Source: Acuticoccus sp039034015 (GTDB taxonomy: Bacteria > Pseudomonadota > Alphaproteobacteria > Rhizobiales > Amorphaceae). From it: 64,000 nucleotides of DNA. Within the stretch, counting starts at the first letter, position 1, and each line of letters opens with the position of its first letter. Below the pieces are notes generated by a model, which saw only the letters and a program-made list of their open reading frames with translations, searched no databases and was not told the DNA's origin. Positions 40,005 to 49,034 of the stretch are shown one piece after another. Both the position numbers and the translations under genes were made by a program. Location: NCBI GenBank assembly GCA_039034015.1, contig JBCCBM010000010.1, positions 62,001-126,000 of the forward strand, in the 5' to 3' direction.

Positions 40005-41215
40005 CCGACCGTCCGCGTCACGATGGCCGCGCCCCGCTCCAGGGTGAGGTGGACCGGGCAGCGGTCCGCAATCTCCAGAAGCCGCGCGCGCTGCTCAGGT
40101 GGCGTTTGTGTGCCGAAGCGGATGATGCGCAGAAAGCGGTCGATGCGGCCGGCCTTGTCGGGCGTTGCATCCATGCAGTCTTCGCAATCGGCCTCGTGCA
40201 CCTTGCCGTGGACGACGTCGACGGTGGCATCGACCGCAAACCCCTTGCGCGCGGCGTACATGCGCATCGTCATCAGCGTGCAGGCGGCAAGGCCGGCGGC
40301 GGCATAGTCGTAAGGGGTCGGCCCCGTCTCATCCCCGCCGACGCTGGCGGGCTCATCGGCGAGCATTGCGTGGGGGCCAACGGTGAGCCGGGTGCGGAAT
40401 TTGCCGCCGAGCGAGGCTGCGCGCACGCCGTCGTGGGCAACGCCGGCGACGTTCTTCTCCCGCGCGCCCACGTAGCGGGCGGCCCAGGCGGCAATCACGT
40501 CGGCGGCGTACCGGGCGTGGGTGTAGCCCGACAACAGGTGGTCCGCATCGTCGAGGGAGACGAAGCTTTTGGGGTGTTTTGCCGCCACAAAGATGGCGGT
40601 GGCGTTTTCGACGCCCACGGTCTGGTCGAGCGGGGCATGCATGACCAGGAGCGCGGCCTTGAGTGCGGCGGCGGCGGCTGTGACCTTCTGGGCCCGCAAA
40701 TCGTCGATGAACTCGCGGCGGATGGTGAATTTGCGGCCGGCGAGGGACACCTCTGCGGCGCCCTCTGTCTCGATGCGGGAGAGGTCGGCGGCAAAGTTGT
40801 GGGTGACATGCTCGGCATCGGCCGGGGCGCCGATGGTGGCGACCGCCTTCACCGAGGGGATTTTGGACGCCGCCACCAAAACCGCAGCACCCCCCAGCGA
40901 GTGGCCGATCAAGAGATCCGGCGCGCCGATGCCCTCCGCCATGGCGCTTGCGACGCGCACAAGGTCTTCGACGTTGGATGAAAAGTCGGTGGAGGCGAAC
41001 TCGCCGGCCGAGGAGCCAAGGCCCGTGAAGTCGAACCGGACGGTGGCGATGCCGCGCTTGGACAATTGTTTGGCGATGGCGCGGGCGGCCAAGATGTCCT
41101 TGGTGCAGGTGAAACAGTGGGCGAAGAGGGCGACCGCCTCGATGGCGCCCTCCGGCCGGTCGATCCGCACCGACAACTTTGCGCCGCGCGCACCGTCCAC
41201 ATTGAGCGCGTCCAT
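40001..41215 (-). CDS. Alpha/beta hydrolase-OsmC fusion protein
   Basis: Bifunctional 404-residue protein. The N-terminal alpha/beta hydrolase (about 1-255) has the nucleophile elbow LLIGHSLGGAAV with Ser106 and the acid/His region HAPLDQTVG...LDDADHLL. The C-terminal OsmC/Ohr-like domain (about 270-404) has GGDETGPTPYDYAAAGLAAC with a redox-type cysteine, and a second cysteine pair in DCEDCMDATP. OsmC proteins reduce organic peroxides, and the fused hydrolase may release or detoxify related esters. The fusion is known across proteobacteria. The start is ATG 41215, with AGAGG seven bases upstream. It lies 13 bases after ccmH and is co-transcribed with it. Confidence 0.9.
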   Translation of the reverse strand: MDALNVDGARGAKLSVRIDRPEGAIEAVALFAHCFTCTKDILAARAIAKQLSKRGIATVRFDFTGLGSSAGEFASTDFSSNVEDLVRVASAMAEGIGAPDLLIGHSLGGAAVLVAASKIPSVKAVATIGAPADAEHVTHNFAADLSRIETEGAAEVSLAGRKFTIRREFIDDLRAQKVTAAAAALKAALLVMHAPLDQTVGVENATAIFVAAKHPKSFVSLDDADHLLSGYTHARYAADVIAAWAARYVGAREKNVAGVAHDGVRAASLGGKFRTRLTVGPHAMLADEPASVGGDETGPTPYDYAAAGLAACTLMTMRMYAARKGFAVDATVDVVHGKVHEADCEDCMDATPDKAGRIDRFLRIIRFGTQTPPEQRARLLEIADRCPVHLTLERGAAIVTRTVG

Positions 41216-41228
41216 AATGGGCCTCTCG

Positions 41229-41690
41229 TCAGCCGCGCTCACTCCGGCCGGACAGAAGGTCGTTGAGCGCTTTTTCTTCATCCTCGCTCAGCGCGGCCGT
41301 CTCTTCGACCCGCTTGCGGGACAAGAGGTAAGCCCCCCCGCCGCCCAGCGCGAGCACGATCACGACAAAGGGCGTGATCCACAAAATGGCGGTGGTGGCG
41401 TCGAACGCAGGGCGCAGGCGCACAAACGCGCCGTAACGGTCCACGAGGTAGGCAATCACCTCCTCGTCGCTGTCGCCGGTGGCAATGCGCTCCCGCACCA
41501 AAAGGCGCATGTCCTTGGCAAAGTCGGCATCGGAATCGTCAATGGACTGGTTTTGGCACACCAGACACCGGAGTTCTTTGCCGAGCGCCCGTGCCCTCTC
41601 CTCCAGTGCCGGATCATCCAGCCGCTCGGACGGGTTGGACGCCCAGGCCGGCGCGGCAAGCAGCATAAGCGCCAGGATAAGCGCCCTCAC
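41229..41690 (-). CDS. ccmH: Cytochrome c maturation protein CcmH (CycL)
   Basis: Membrane-anchored periplasmic thiol protein that reduces apocytochrome c before heme attachment. The GTG start at 41690 overlaps the ccmF stop (GTGA). The 153-residue product has a signal peptide (RALILALMLLAAPAWA), the redox motif LRCLVCQNQSI and a C-terminal membrane helix (TAILWITPFVVIVLALGGGG). Length matches the short CcmH/CycL form. Position after ccmF completes the ccmI-E-F-H (cycHJKL) order. Confidence 0.94.
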   Translation of the reverse strand: MRALILALMLLAAPAWASNPSERLDDPALEERARALGKELRCLVCQNQSIDDSDADFAKDMRLLVRERIATGDSDEEVIAYLVDRYGAFVRLRPAFDATTAILWITPFVVIVLALGGGGAYLLSRKRVEETAALSEDEEKALNDLLSGRSERG

Positions 41691-43666
41691 GCTGCCGCCT
41701 CCGCCGCCTTGTTGCGCTTGGCGGGCGCGGGGAGGCCGATGCGCAGCCGCCGGTCCAGCAGCGAGAGCGTGCCCCCGATGGCCGAGACCAGCGCGCCCAA
41801 CCAAATGAGCAACACCAGCGGCTTGTGGAAGAGGCGCACCACAATCTTGTCGCCGCTCACTGAGCCGAGCGTTGCGTAAAGCTGGGTGAAGCCGATGGTC
41901 TTGATGGAGGCTTCGGTCGTTGGCATTTCGCGCGCGGGGTAAAAACGGCGGGCCGGGCGCAATTCCGTCACGAATTCGCCCCCGCGGGTGACGGTGAGGA
42001 CGGCAACCGCGTCATTATAGTTGGGCCCCTGTTCTTGCAGCGCGCGCTCGAGTGTGACGCTGTAGCCGGCGATGTCTGCGGTGTCGCCGGGCCCCATGTC
42101 GACGATCACCTCTTTTTCAAAGGCGGCGAGGGCGACGATGCCGAGCGTCATAAACCCGAGGCCAAGGTGGCCAAAGGCGGCCCCCCAGGTGGAGCGCGGG
42201 AGGTTCACGAGCCGGCGAAGGCGCACGGAGAACGAGCTTGCCGTTTTGGTGCGGAGCGCAACTTCGGCAAAGCTGCCGATGATGAGCCACACCGCAAGGC
42301 CAACGCCGAACGCGGCCGTCAGCGCCGTTTCCCGCCCCGCGAGCCACGCGGCGAGCGCGGCCGCGACCATTGCCACCACACCCACCGCAATCAACCGTTC
42401 GGCGGCGGCGGCAATGTCGCCCCGCTTCCACGCAAGGAGCGTCCCAAACGGGATGGCGAGGAAGAGCGGCACCGTGAGCGGGATGAAGGTGAGATTGAAG
42501 TAGGGCGGTCCGACGGAGATCTTTTCGCCCGTCACCGTTTCGAGCACCAGCGGGTAGAGCGTGCCGACGAGGACGGTCACGCACGAGGTGGAAAGGAAAA
42601 CGTTGTTGAAGACGAGCGCGCCCTCGCGGCTCATGGGCGCGAAGGCCCCGCCGGATTTGAGCGCCGGTGAGCGCCAGACAAAGAGCGCAAACGCCCCGCC
42701 GATGAAGATGATGAGGATGAGCAAGATAAAAAGCCCGCGCGTCGGGTCGGACGCGAAGGCGTGGACGGACGTGAGAACGCCAGAGCGCACCAAAAACGTA
42801 CCGAGCAGCGAGAGCGAGAATGTGATGAGCGCCAAAAGCACTGTCCACACCTTGAGCGCGTCGCGCTTTTCCATGACGGCCGCTGAGTGGAGGAGCGCCG
42901 TGCCCGCCAGCCAGGGCATGAACGAGGCGTTCTCCACAGGGTCCCAAAACCACCAGCCACCCCAGCCAAGCTCGTAGTAGGCCCAGTAGGAGCCCATCGC
43001 GATGCCGAGCGTGAGGAAGACCCAGGAGAGGAGCGTCCACGGGCGCACCCAGCGCGCCCAGGCCGCATCAATCCGCCCCTCGATGAGCGCGGCGATCGCA
43101 AACGCAAACACGATCGAGAAGCCCACATAGCCGACGTAAAGCAGCGGCGGGTGGATCGCGAGGCCAATGTCCTGGAGGAGCGGGTTGAGGTCGCGGCCCT
43201 CCACCGGCGCCGGCATCAGCCGCTCAAACGGGTTGGATGTGGCAAGAAGAAAAAGGAGAAACGCGGAGGCCACCCAGCCCTGGACGGCAACCGTGGTCGC
43301 CCGCAGCGAAAGCGCCGTGTTGCGGCCAAAGGTTGCCACCAGCGCGCCGAAGAGTGCCAAAATCAGGATCCACAGGAGCATTGAGCCCTCGTGGTTCCCC
43401 CACACGCCCGACACTTTGTAGACCATCGGCTTGTCGGAGTGAGAATTTTGGAAAACGTTGAGCACGGAGAAGTCGGAGCGCACGTACGCCGCCGTCAGCG
43501 CCGCGAAGGAGACGCCCACCAGGAGGAACGTCATCATTGCGGCGGGGGTCGCCACCGCCATCAGCCGCGGGTCTTTCAGGCGTGCGCCCACCAAGGGCAC
43601 GGTGGATTGAAGGAGCGAGACGGCAAGCGCCAGGACGAGGGCGTAGTGCCCGAACTCATTCAGCAT
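41687..43666 (-). CDS. ccmF: Heme lyase subunit CcmF (CycK)
   Basis: Large membrane protein that takes heme from CcmE and, with CcmH/CcmI, ligates it to apocytochrome c. The 659-residue product has about 14-15 hydrophobic helices and the heme-handling WWD signature (ELGWGGWWFWDPVENASFMP, about residues 229-248), plus VWGNHEGSMLLWI near 88. A periplasmic loop near the C-terminus (DMGPGDTADIAGYSVTLERA) is typical. It overlaps ccmE by 11 bases and ccmH by 4 bases. Confidence 0.96.
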   Translation of the reverse strand: MLNEFGHYALVLALAVSLLQSTVPLVGARLKDPRLMAVATPAAMMTFLLVGVSFAALTAAYVRSDFSVLNVFQNSHSDKPMVYKVSGVWGNHEGSMLLWILILALFGALVATFGRNTALSLRATTVAVQGWVASAFLLFLLATSNPFERLMPAPVEGRDLNPLLQDIGLAIHPPLLYVGYVGFSIVFAFAIAALIEGRIDAAWARWVRPWTLLSWVFLTLGIAMGSYWAYYELGWGGWWFWDPVENASFMPWLAGTALLHSAAVMEKRDALKVWTVLLALITFSLSLLGTFLVRSGVLTSVHAFASDPTRGLFILLILIIFIGGAFALFVWRSPALKSGGAFAPMSREGALVFNNVFLSTSCVTVLVGTLYPLVLETVTGEKISVGPPYFNLTFIPLTVPLFLAIPFGTLLAWKRGDIAAAAERLIAVGVVAMVAAALAAWLAGRETALTAAFGVGLAVWLIIGSFAEVALRTKTASSFSVRLRRLVNLPRSTWGAAFGHLGLGFMTLGIVALAAFEKEVIVDMGPGDTADIAGYSVTLERALQEQGPNYNDAVAVLTVTRGGEFVTELRPARRFYPAREMPTTEASIKTIGFTQLYATLGSVSGDKIVVRLFHKPLVLLIWLGALVSAIGGTLSLLDRRLRIGLPAPAKRNKAAEAAA

Positions 43667-44132
43667 TGACGTGCCCCTCGGTCCGGGCCTCTTCCTGCCA
43701 GCGCCCCTGCGCTTTCAGGCTGTCGACCACTTCTTTCGGCATGTAATTTTCGTCGTGGCGGGCGAGCACCGTTTCGGCCTCAAGGGTGCCGCCGGCGTTG
43801 ATGAACCCTTCGGCCACAACGCCCTGCCCCTCGCGGAAAAGGTCGGGCAAAATGCCGACATATTGCACCGGGATGCGGCTCACCGTGTCGGTGACGGCAA
43901 AGCGCACAAAGCCGTTGGCGCCGTGCTCGAGCGAGCCCGTTTCCACAAGGCCGCCGAGGCGAATGCGTGTCCCGGCGGGGTGGCTGCCGCCCGCAAGCTC
44001 GGTGGGGGTGGGGGCGTAGGTGATTTTGTCCGACAGCGCGGTCAACACCAGGGCGGCCGCGCCGCCAAGCGCCACACCCGCAAGCGCGATCAAGGCAATG
44101 CGCCGCCCTTTGCGCCCGCGCCGCACCATCAT
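43656..44132 (-). CDS. ccmE: Heme chaperone CcmE (CycJ)
   Basis: Periplasmic, membrane-anchored heme carrier that binds heme covalently through a histidine and hands it to CcmF. The 158-residue product has one N-terminal helix (IALIALAGVALGGAAALVLT), the beta-barrel core (RIRLGGLVETGSL) and the heme-binding His126 in VLARHDENYMPKEV. The start at 44132 is fixed by the ATGA overlap with ccmI. A second ATG follows immediately. Confidence 0.96.
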   Translation of the reverse strand: MMVRRGRKGRRIALIALAGVALGGAAALVLTALSDKITYAPTPTELAGGSHPAGTRIRLGGLVETGSLEHGANGFVRFAVTDTVSRIPVQYVGILPDLFREGQGVVAEGFINAGGTLEAETVLARHDENYMPKEVVDSLKAQGRWQEEARTEGHVNAE

Positions 44133-45184
44133 TTCAAATACTCCGCAACATCGGGCGCGGCGCGAAAGGCCGCCGCCTCGCTCTGGTCGAGGGTTTTGAG
44201 CGCCGCGTCCACGGCCGCCTTTGCCGCCTCGCGATCCCCCAACACGGTGTGGGAGCGCACGAGGCGCGCCCACTCGTCCGCCGAGCCGCCCTCATTGGCA
44301 AGCCTTGCGGCCAGCTGCGCCACCATGGCCTCAACCATGGGGGGCGGCGTTTCCAGGGTGGCGGGCGCCTCCGCGGCCTGTCCCATGCGGGTGAACTCGG
44401 CGGTTGCGATTTGGAGCCACGGCTCGGTCCCGTCGCTGCGGCTCAAGAGCTGGCGCCAGCGCTCGGTCGCTTGGGCCACATTGCCCGCCTGGCGCGCTTC
44501 AATGGCGAGGAAGATCGCCGGCCGCACCGCCAGCGGCTCCATTTCAAGCGCGCGTTCAAATTTTTCGCGCGCCTCCGCGGTCACCGTGCCGCCGTTCGCA
44601 AAGGCCAAATTCTCGCCGGCAAGGGCGAGCCACTCGGCGTTTTCGCCCCGCAGCGCGAGAAGGCGGCCATAGGCGTTGGCCGCATCGTCAAACCGGCGCA
44701 ACCGCTGGTAGACCGGGGCAACGGCAAGCCAACCCTCCACATCATCCGGGTCATCGTTCAGGCGCTGTTCGGCCCGGGCGAGGAGTTGTTGGAACTCATC
44801 ATCGCTCACCGGCTGAAGGCGCAGCGCAAGCGGTTGATCCCCATGGTCCGGCGAGCCGAGCGCCAGATAGGCGCCAAACGAAAAGACAGGCAAAAAGAGG
44901 AGCATTGCGGCAAGGGTTGCGCGCGCCCGGCCGCTGCGGGCGGAGCCCTCGCCCCCCTGCCCCCGCGCGCGCAGGAGGCGCCGGGCCACTTCCGCGCGGG
45001 CAGCGGCAAGGTCAGCGTCAGCGATGAGGCCGCGCGCGTGGTCGGCCTCAAGCTCGGTCAGCTGTGCGGCATAAACCTCGCGGTCGTCACCATCCTCGCT
45101 CGGCAACCGCCGGGCCAGAAGCGGGCGCGCGATGGCGACCACAGTGAGGGCGAGCAGCGCAACCAGCGCAATCCAGAGAATCAT
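44129..45184 (-). CDS. ccmI: Cytochrome c maturation protein CcmI (CycH)
   Basis: Apocytochrome c chaperone of the heme ligation complex. The start is ATG 45184 (MILWIALVALLALTVVAIAR), because the long upstream in-frame extension is not family-like. The 351-residue product has two membrane helices (about 1-20 and 96-115) flanking a cytoplasmic loop with VYAAQLTELEADHARGLI. A periplasmic TPR region follows (about 135-270; DDPDDVEGWLAVAPVYQRLR). It is the first gene of the leftward ccm-degP block and divergent from the ThDP enzyme. Confidence 0.92.
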   Translation of the reverse strand: MILWIALVALLALTVVAIARPLLARRLPSEDGDDREVYAAQLTELEADHARGLIADADLAAARAEVARRLLRARGQGGEGSARSGRARATLAAMLLFLPVFSFGAYLALGSPDHGDQPLALRLQPVSDDEFQQLLARAEQRLNDDPDDVEGWLAVAPVYQRLRRFDDAANAYGRLLALRGENAEWLALAGENLAFANGGTVTAEAREKFERALEMEPLAVRPAIFLAIEARQAGNVAQATERWRQLLSRSDGTEPWLQIATAEFTRMGQAAEAPATLETPPPMVEAMVAQLAARLANEGGSADEWARLVRSHTVLGDREAAKAAVDAALKTLDQSEAAAFRAAPDVAEYLK

Positions 45185-45329
45185 GTTTCTGTCATCGCGC
45201 CCCCCTCCCCCGCGCGCAAGCAAAACCGGTCGCGACCGCGCAGCGCACCCCGCCCAACCCTGGGCCGCGGTTGCGCGGGGCTTTGCGCGGGCGCTACCCA
45301 AGGCGGACGGCGACCGCTCGGAGGCCCCC

Positions 45330-46982
45330 TTGTCAAATCCCCGTGAACCTTTGACCCGCGCGGCCGACGTGCTGGTGGACTGTCTTGAGGCCTTTGGCGT
45401 CACCGCCACCTTTGGCGTGCCGGGTGAAAGCTATCTTGCCGTCCTCGACACGCTTTATGACCGCGCGCTCCCGTTCATCATCTGCCGGCAGGAGGGCGGG
45501 GCGACGATGGCGGCCGAGGCGCACGCCCGCGTCACAGGCGGCCTTGGCGTTGCAATGGTAACGCGCGGCCCCGGCCTCACCAACGCCTCGGCCGGGCTGC
45601 ACGTCGCCTTCCAAACCTCAACGCCGCTCCTTCTCTTGGTGGGAATGCCAGCCCTTGCCACCGAAGGGCGCGAGGCGTTCCAGGAAATGGACGTGGTGGG
45701 CTTTTCCCGCGCTGTTGCAAAAGATGCGGTCGTGATCCGCGACGCCGCGCGCATGGCCGAGCAGCTGACCGCGGCCGCGCGCACCGCCCTCACCGGCCGC
45801 CCCGGCCCGGTGGTGCTGGGCCTGCCGGAGGACATGTTGACCGCCCCCGCCCCGCCCTTCGCGATGGGGCGCCCGGCACTTCCCCGCAGCGCGCCCGCGC
45901 CGAGCGATGTGGCCGCTGCCGCCGCGACCATTGCCGCTGCCGAACGCCCGCTCATCATCGCCGGCGGGGCGGGTTGGTCGGCGGATGCCAGCCGCGCGCT
46001 CGCGGTGTTCGTGGCAAAAACCGGCGCGCCGGTGGCCGCCGCCTGGCGCCGGCAGGACACGTTTGACAACGCCGACCCCGCCTATGCCGGGCACCTTGGC
46101 CTCGGCGCCGACCCTTCTCTCAAAGCCATGGTCGAGGGGGCGGACTGCCTCATCGTCGCCGCCGCCCGGCTTGGCGAGAACACCACCCAGGGCTACACGC
46201 TCATTGCGCCGCCTTCGCCAAAAGTGCCTCTCATCCACATCCACCCGGATCCGGCCGAACTTGGCGCCGTCCACGCCCCAGCACACCCCCTTGCCGGCGA
46301 CCCGGCGCTCGCCCTTGCCGCCCTTTGCGAGCACAATCTGGGGAACGCTGGCGCGCGTAAAACCTGGCAGGCCAAGGGGAGAGCCGCCTACACGGCCTTC
46401 TCAGAGCCGCCGCAGGATGTGGGGCCGGTGCAGATGGGTCAGATCGTGCGCCACATCAGCCGGACCGTGCCGGCCGGGACGCGCATGGCCAACGGCGCCG
46501 GCAACTACGCCATCTGGCTCCATCGCTTTTTCACCTACCGCACGTTTGGCCAGCAGCTCGCGCCCACCTCAGGCTCCATGGGCTATGGCCTGCCAGCTGC
46601 GATCGGCGCGGCGGTGGCCGACCCAAAAACGCCCGTGGTTGCCTTTGCGGGCGATGGCTGCGCGCTCATGACGATCCAGGAGCTTGCCACCCTTGCCGAG
46701 CGCGCCGCGCCCGTGATCGTCATCGTGGTCGACAATGGGCGCTACGGCACGATCGCCATGCACCAACAGCGCGATTTTCCCGGCCGCGCGGTGGGGACGG
46801 CCATGAAAAGCCCCGACTTTGCGGCCGTCGCGCGGGGTTTTGGCATTGCGGCCGAGACTGTGCGTGAGACGTCTGCCTTCGCCGGCATCTTTGACCGGAT
46901 GCTGGCCGCGCAGGCGCCCGGCCTCATCCACATTGTGGCCGACCCCAGGGCCATTCGCCCAGGGGTGACGGCGCAGGAATAG
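45330..46982 (+). CDS. Thiamine-diphosphate enzyme, acetolactate-synthase-like, substrate unknown
   Basis: Member of the ThDP superfamily (acetolactate synthase, benzoylformate or oxalyl-CoA decarboxylase relatives). No ATG fits, and TTG 45330 is chosen because GGAGG lies five bases upstream and the family N-terminus (LTRAADVLVDCLEAFGVTAT) starts just after it. The 550-residue product has the catalytic glutamate in FGVPGESYLAVLD, the RQEGGATMAAEAHARVTGG region, and the ThDP/Mg site GDGCALM...VVDNGRYGT. No small regulatory subunit gene follows, arguing against biosynthetic IlvB. Monocistronic. Confidence 0.85.
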   Translation: MSNPREPLTRAADVLVDCLEAFGVTATFGVPGESYLAVLDTLYDRALPFIICRQEGGATMAAEAHARVTGGLGVAMVTRGPGLTNASAGLHVAFQTSTPLLLLVGMPALATEGREAFQEMDVVGFSRAVAKDAVVIRDAARMAEQLTAAARTALTGRPGPVVLGLPEDMLTAPAPPFAMGRPALPRSAPAPSDVAAAAATIAAAERPLIIAGGAGWSADASRALAVFVAKTGAPVAAAWRRQDTFDNADPAYAGHLGLGADPSLKAMVEGADCLIVAAARLGENTTQGYTLIAPPSPKVPLIHIHPDPAELGAVHAPAHPLAGDPALALAALCEHNLGNAGARKTWQAKGRAAYTAFSEPPQDVGPVQMGQIVRHISRTVPAGTRMANGAGNYAIWLHRFFTYRTFGQQLAPTSGSMGYGLPAAIGAAVADPKTPVVAFAGDGCALMTIQELATLAERAAPVIVIVVDNGRYGTIAMHQQRDFPGRAVGTAMKSPDFAAVARGFGIAAETVRETSAFAGIFDRMLAAQAPGLIHIVADPRAIRPGVTAQE

Positions 46983-47034
46983 GGCATCCCCGCCCCTTCA
47001 GGCCCGGACAAGATGCGCGAACTTCACAGAAGCG

Positions 47035-47826
47035 TCAGCGGCCGCGCGCGCTCACCCTGTCAATCTCCTGGCGCACTTGACGCTCGACAATGTCGCCAAG
47101 GTTTGCCTCCAGCCATTCGCGCAGCAGGGGGCGGACCATGTCACGCACAAGGTCCTCCAGCGTGCGGGGGTTCGAGTTGATGATAGTGCGGGACAACTGG
47201 TCGAACTGGGTCCCCACCGACTGGCGGGTGCGGGCGCTGGTGAGGCCCTCCTCGGAGCCTTCCGGGCGCGGTTGGGGGGCCGCGCGGCGAAACGCGTTGC
47301 CGCCGGTCGGCTCGGGCTGCGGGTCGGCGGCCGTGTCGGTCATGTCAGGGGTCCTGTGGTCACGGTCGAGGGGGACAACGTTGGAAGGGGGCTCGCTCTC
47401 GCGGGTGGCGCGGAGGTTTGCGATTTTTTCAGCAGCCGTGCGGCCGGTTTTGCGCACGCTGTCTGAGACCGCGGCGCGCGCGGGGTCTGAGACCGGGGCG
47501 GCACGCATTGCCTCCCGCGCCACGTCCGGCACCACCGCGGCTGCGCTGACGGCAATCGCCTCAGAGAGCGCCGCTTTGGTGCCGAAATCGGCCTCGATGG
47601 GCTCTGGCGCGGCGGCGGGGCCAGGGTCGATGGTGGCGACCGCCACATCGTCGGCCGCGTCCAGCGCATCGCCAAAGGCGCGGGCGATGGCATCGTCCGG
47701 CTCTGGGCCGGGGTCAGGGTCGGGGGCCTCGGGCTCGCGCGCACGCTCTTCCGGCTTGGTCTCAAGACTGCGCTCGGAATAGTCTTCGGCGATGATTTTC
47801 CGGATCGAATCCAGAAGGTCATCCAT
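47035..47826 (-). CDS. popZ: Polar organising protein PopZ (DUF2497 family)
   Basis: Pole-organising scaffold that self-assembles and recruits cell-cycle and chromosome-partition proteins. The start is ATG 47826, with AGGAGG eight bases upstream. The 263-residue product has the diagnostic N-terminal helix (MDDLLDSIRKIIAEDYSE), a long acidic Pro/Ala/Asp-rich disordered centre (about 20-195) and the conserved C-terminal oligomerisation helices (SRTIINSNPRTLEDLVRDMV, RPLLREWLEANLGDIVERQV). In Rhizobiales it usually lies between tolC and valS. Here its neighbours are a ThDP enzyme and ureA. Confidence 0.9.
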   Translation of the reverse strand: MDDLLDSIRKIIAEDYSERSLETKPEERAREPEAPDPDPGPEPDDAIARAFGDALDAADDVAVATIDPGPAAAPEPIEADFGTKAALSEAIAVSAAAVVPDVAREAMRAAPVSDPARAAVSDSVRKTGRTAAEKIANLRATRESEPPSNVVPLDRDHRTPDMTDTAADPQPEPTGGNAFRRAAPQPRPEGSEEGLTSARTRQSVGTQFDQLSRTIINSNPRTLEDLVRDMVRPLLREWLEANLGDIVERQVRQEIDRVSARGR

Positions 47827-47940
47827 CGGGTCGCCTCCTGCCGGCCGCACACGCGGCGCTTCAAGAACTACGGCCCTAGAATACTGATTCGTGTGCCCCG
47901 CGAAGACCTTGGCAAATCGTAAACGTGCGGTCGTCAACAG

Positions 47941-48243
47941 TTAGCGGATGGGGTCGTGCACCGTCACAAGCTTGGTGCCGTCGGGGAAGGTGGCCTCCAC
48001 CTGCACGTCATGGATCATCTCCGCAACGCCTGCCATCACCGCGTCCTTGCCCACCACATGGGCGCCCGCCTCCATAAGGTCGGCGACGGAGCGGCCGTCC
48101 CGCGCGCCCTCCACCACAAAATCGCTGATGAGGGCGATGGCCTCCGGGTAGTTGAGCTTGACGCCGCGGGCGCGACGCTTGCGGGCGACCTCCGCGGCCA
48201 TGGCAACGAGGAGCTTGTCCTTCTCGCGGGGGGAAAGGTTCAT
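47941..48243 (-). CDS. ureA: Urease gamma subunit
   Basis: Smallest subunit of nickel urease, which splits urea into ammonia and carbamate. The 100-residue length is exactly that of free-standing UreA. It begins MNLSPREKDKLLVAMAAEVA and contains GVKLNYPEAIALISDFVVEG, GAHVVGKDAVM and DVQVEATFPDGTKLVTVHDP, all family hallmarks. It follows ureD by 17 bases. The usual next genes ureB and ureC are missing: the next gene in this direction is popZ, after 114 bases. No structural gene for the catalytic alpha subunit is in the window. Confidence 0.95.
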   Translation of the reverse strand: MNLSPREKDKLLVAMAAEVARKRRARGVKLNYPEAIALISDFVVEGARDGRSVADLMEAGAHVVGKDAVMAGVAEMIHDVQVEATFPDGTKLVTVHDPIR

Positions 48244-48260
48244 CGACGAAGACCCATGGC

Positions 48261-49034
48261 TCAGAGTGAATAGGCGCGGGGCGGCGGCGCGCCGGTGAGC
48301 GCCACCACCGCGTCCCGGAACGCACTGTGGAGGTGTTCGTGGGAGCGCGCAAGAATTCGCCCCAACACGAGCCCATTGCGGATGGTGGCCGGCATCACCA
48401 TCCGTAGCGCATCGCGCGCTGCCTGGGGTTCAGACCCGCGGTGCACCACAAGGCCAAGCGCGCCGGCGCTGCCCAACACGGCCGGGGTGGCGGCGGCCGC
48501 CCAGCGCTCCGGCGTCAGATGCTGCCGGTCGGCAAAGATCATCACGCCATCCACCGACACATCGAGGGATTCGCGCAAGGTGACGTTGGTGAGCGCCTCA
48601 CCCATGGCCGCGCGGCCGAAGACGACGCCTTCGCAAAGCGTCGCGGAGGCGTGGCCCGAGAGGTCGAGCATCGTGCGTCGGTGGAGCGCGGACGCCTCAT
48701 AAAGGATGGTGGGTTGGGGGGCGTAGATGAGTGTGCCCTCGCCTGAGGCGGACAGCGTCTGCGTGAGGGTGGCGGGGCGCCCGTCGAGGACCTTGTACGC
48801 GCGTTCACTCCCCGGCGTTGTGACAGCAAGGGTGCCGGCGGGGACGGTGACCGTCACATCAAACGTGTCGGCGGAGGCAAGGCCGCCGGACATGTTGAGG
48901 ATCAGCGCCTCGCGGCGTCCTGTTGCGCGGGTGAGGCGGAGGCGCCCAGAACCCTCCTGGTAGGTCTCGTGGAGGCCGCCGTCTTCGCTTAAGGAGAGGC
49001 GCACCACACCGCGGGAGCGCTGGTCGCGGCTCAA
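48261..49034 (-). CDS. ureD: Urease accessory protein UreD (UreH)
   Basis: Chaperone that, with UreF and UreG, helps insert nickel into urease. The 257-residue product shows NMSGGLASADTFDVTVTVPA (about residues 47-66), ERAYKVLDG, GTLIYAPQPTILYEASALHR and VVFGRAAMGE, all typical of UreD. The ATG overlaps the stop of the aldo/keto reductase gene (ATGA), tying it into the thrS transcript. UreE, UreF and UreG are not encoded in the window. Confidence 0.93.
   Translation of the reverse strand: MSRDQRSRGVVRLSLSEDGGLHETYQEGSGRLRLTRATGRREALILNMSGGLASADTFDVTVTVPAGTLAVTTPGSERAYKVLDGRPATLTQTLSASGEGTLIYAPQPTILYEASALHRRTMLDLSGHASATLCEGVVFGRAAMGEALTNVTLRESLDVSVDGVMIFADRQHLTPERWAAAATPAVLGSAGALGLVVHRGSEPQAARDALRMVMPATIRNGLVLGRILARSHEHLHSAFRDAVVALTGAPPPRAYSL

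Noticed and set aside
45132..45329. Upstream extension of the ThDP enzyme reading frame
   Set aside because: The extension lies over the ccmI start and lacks family similarity. The TTG at 45330 has a good ribosome binding site.
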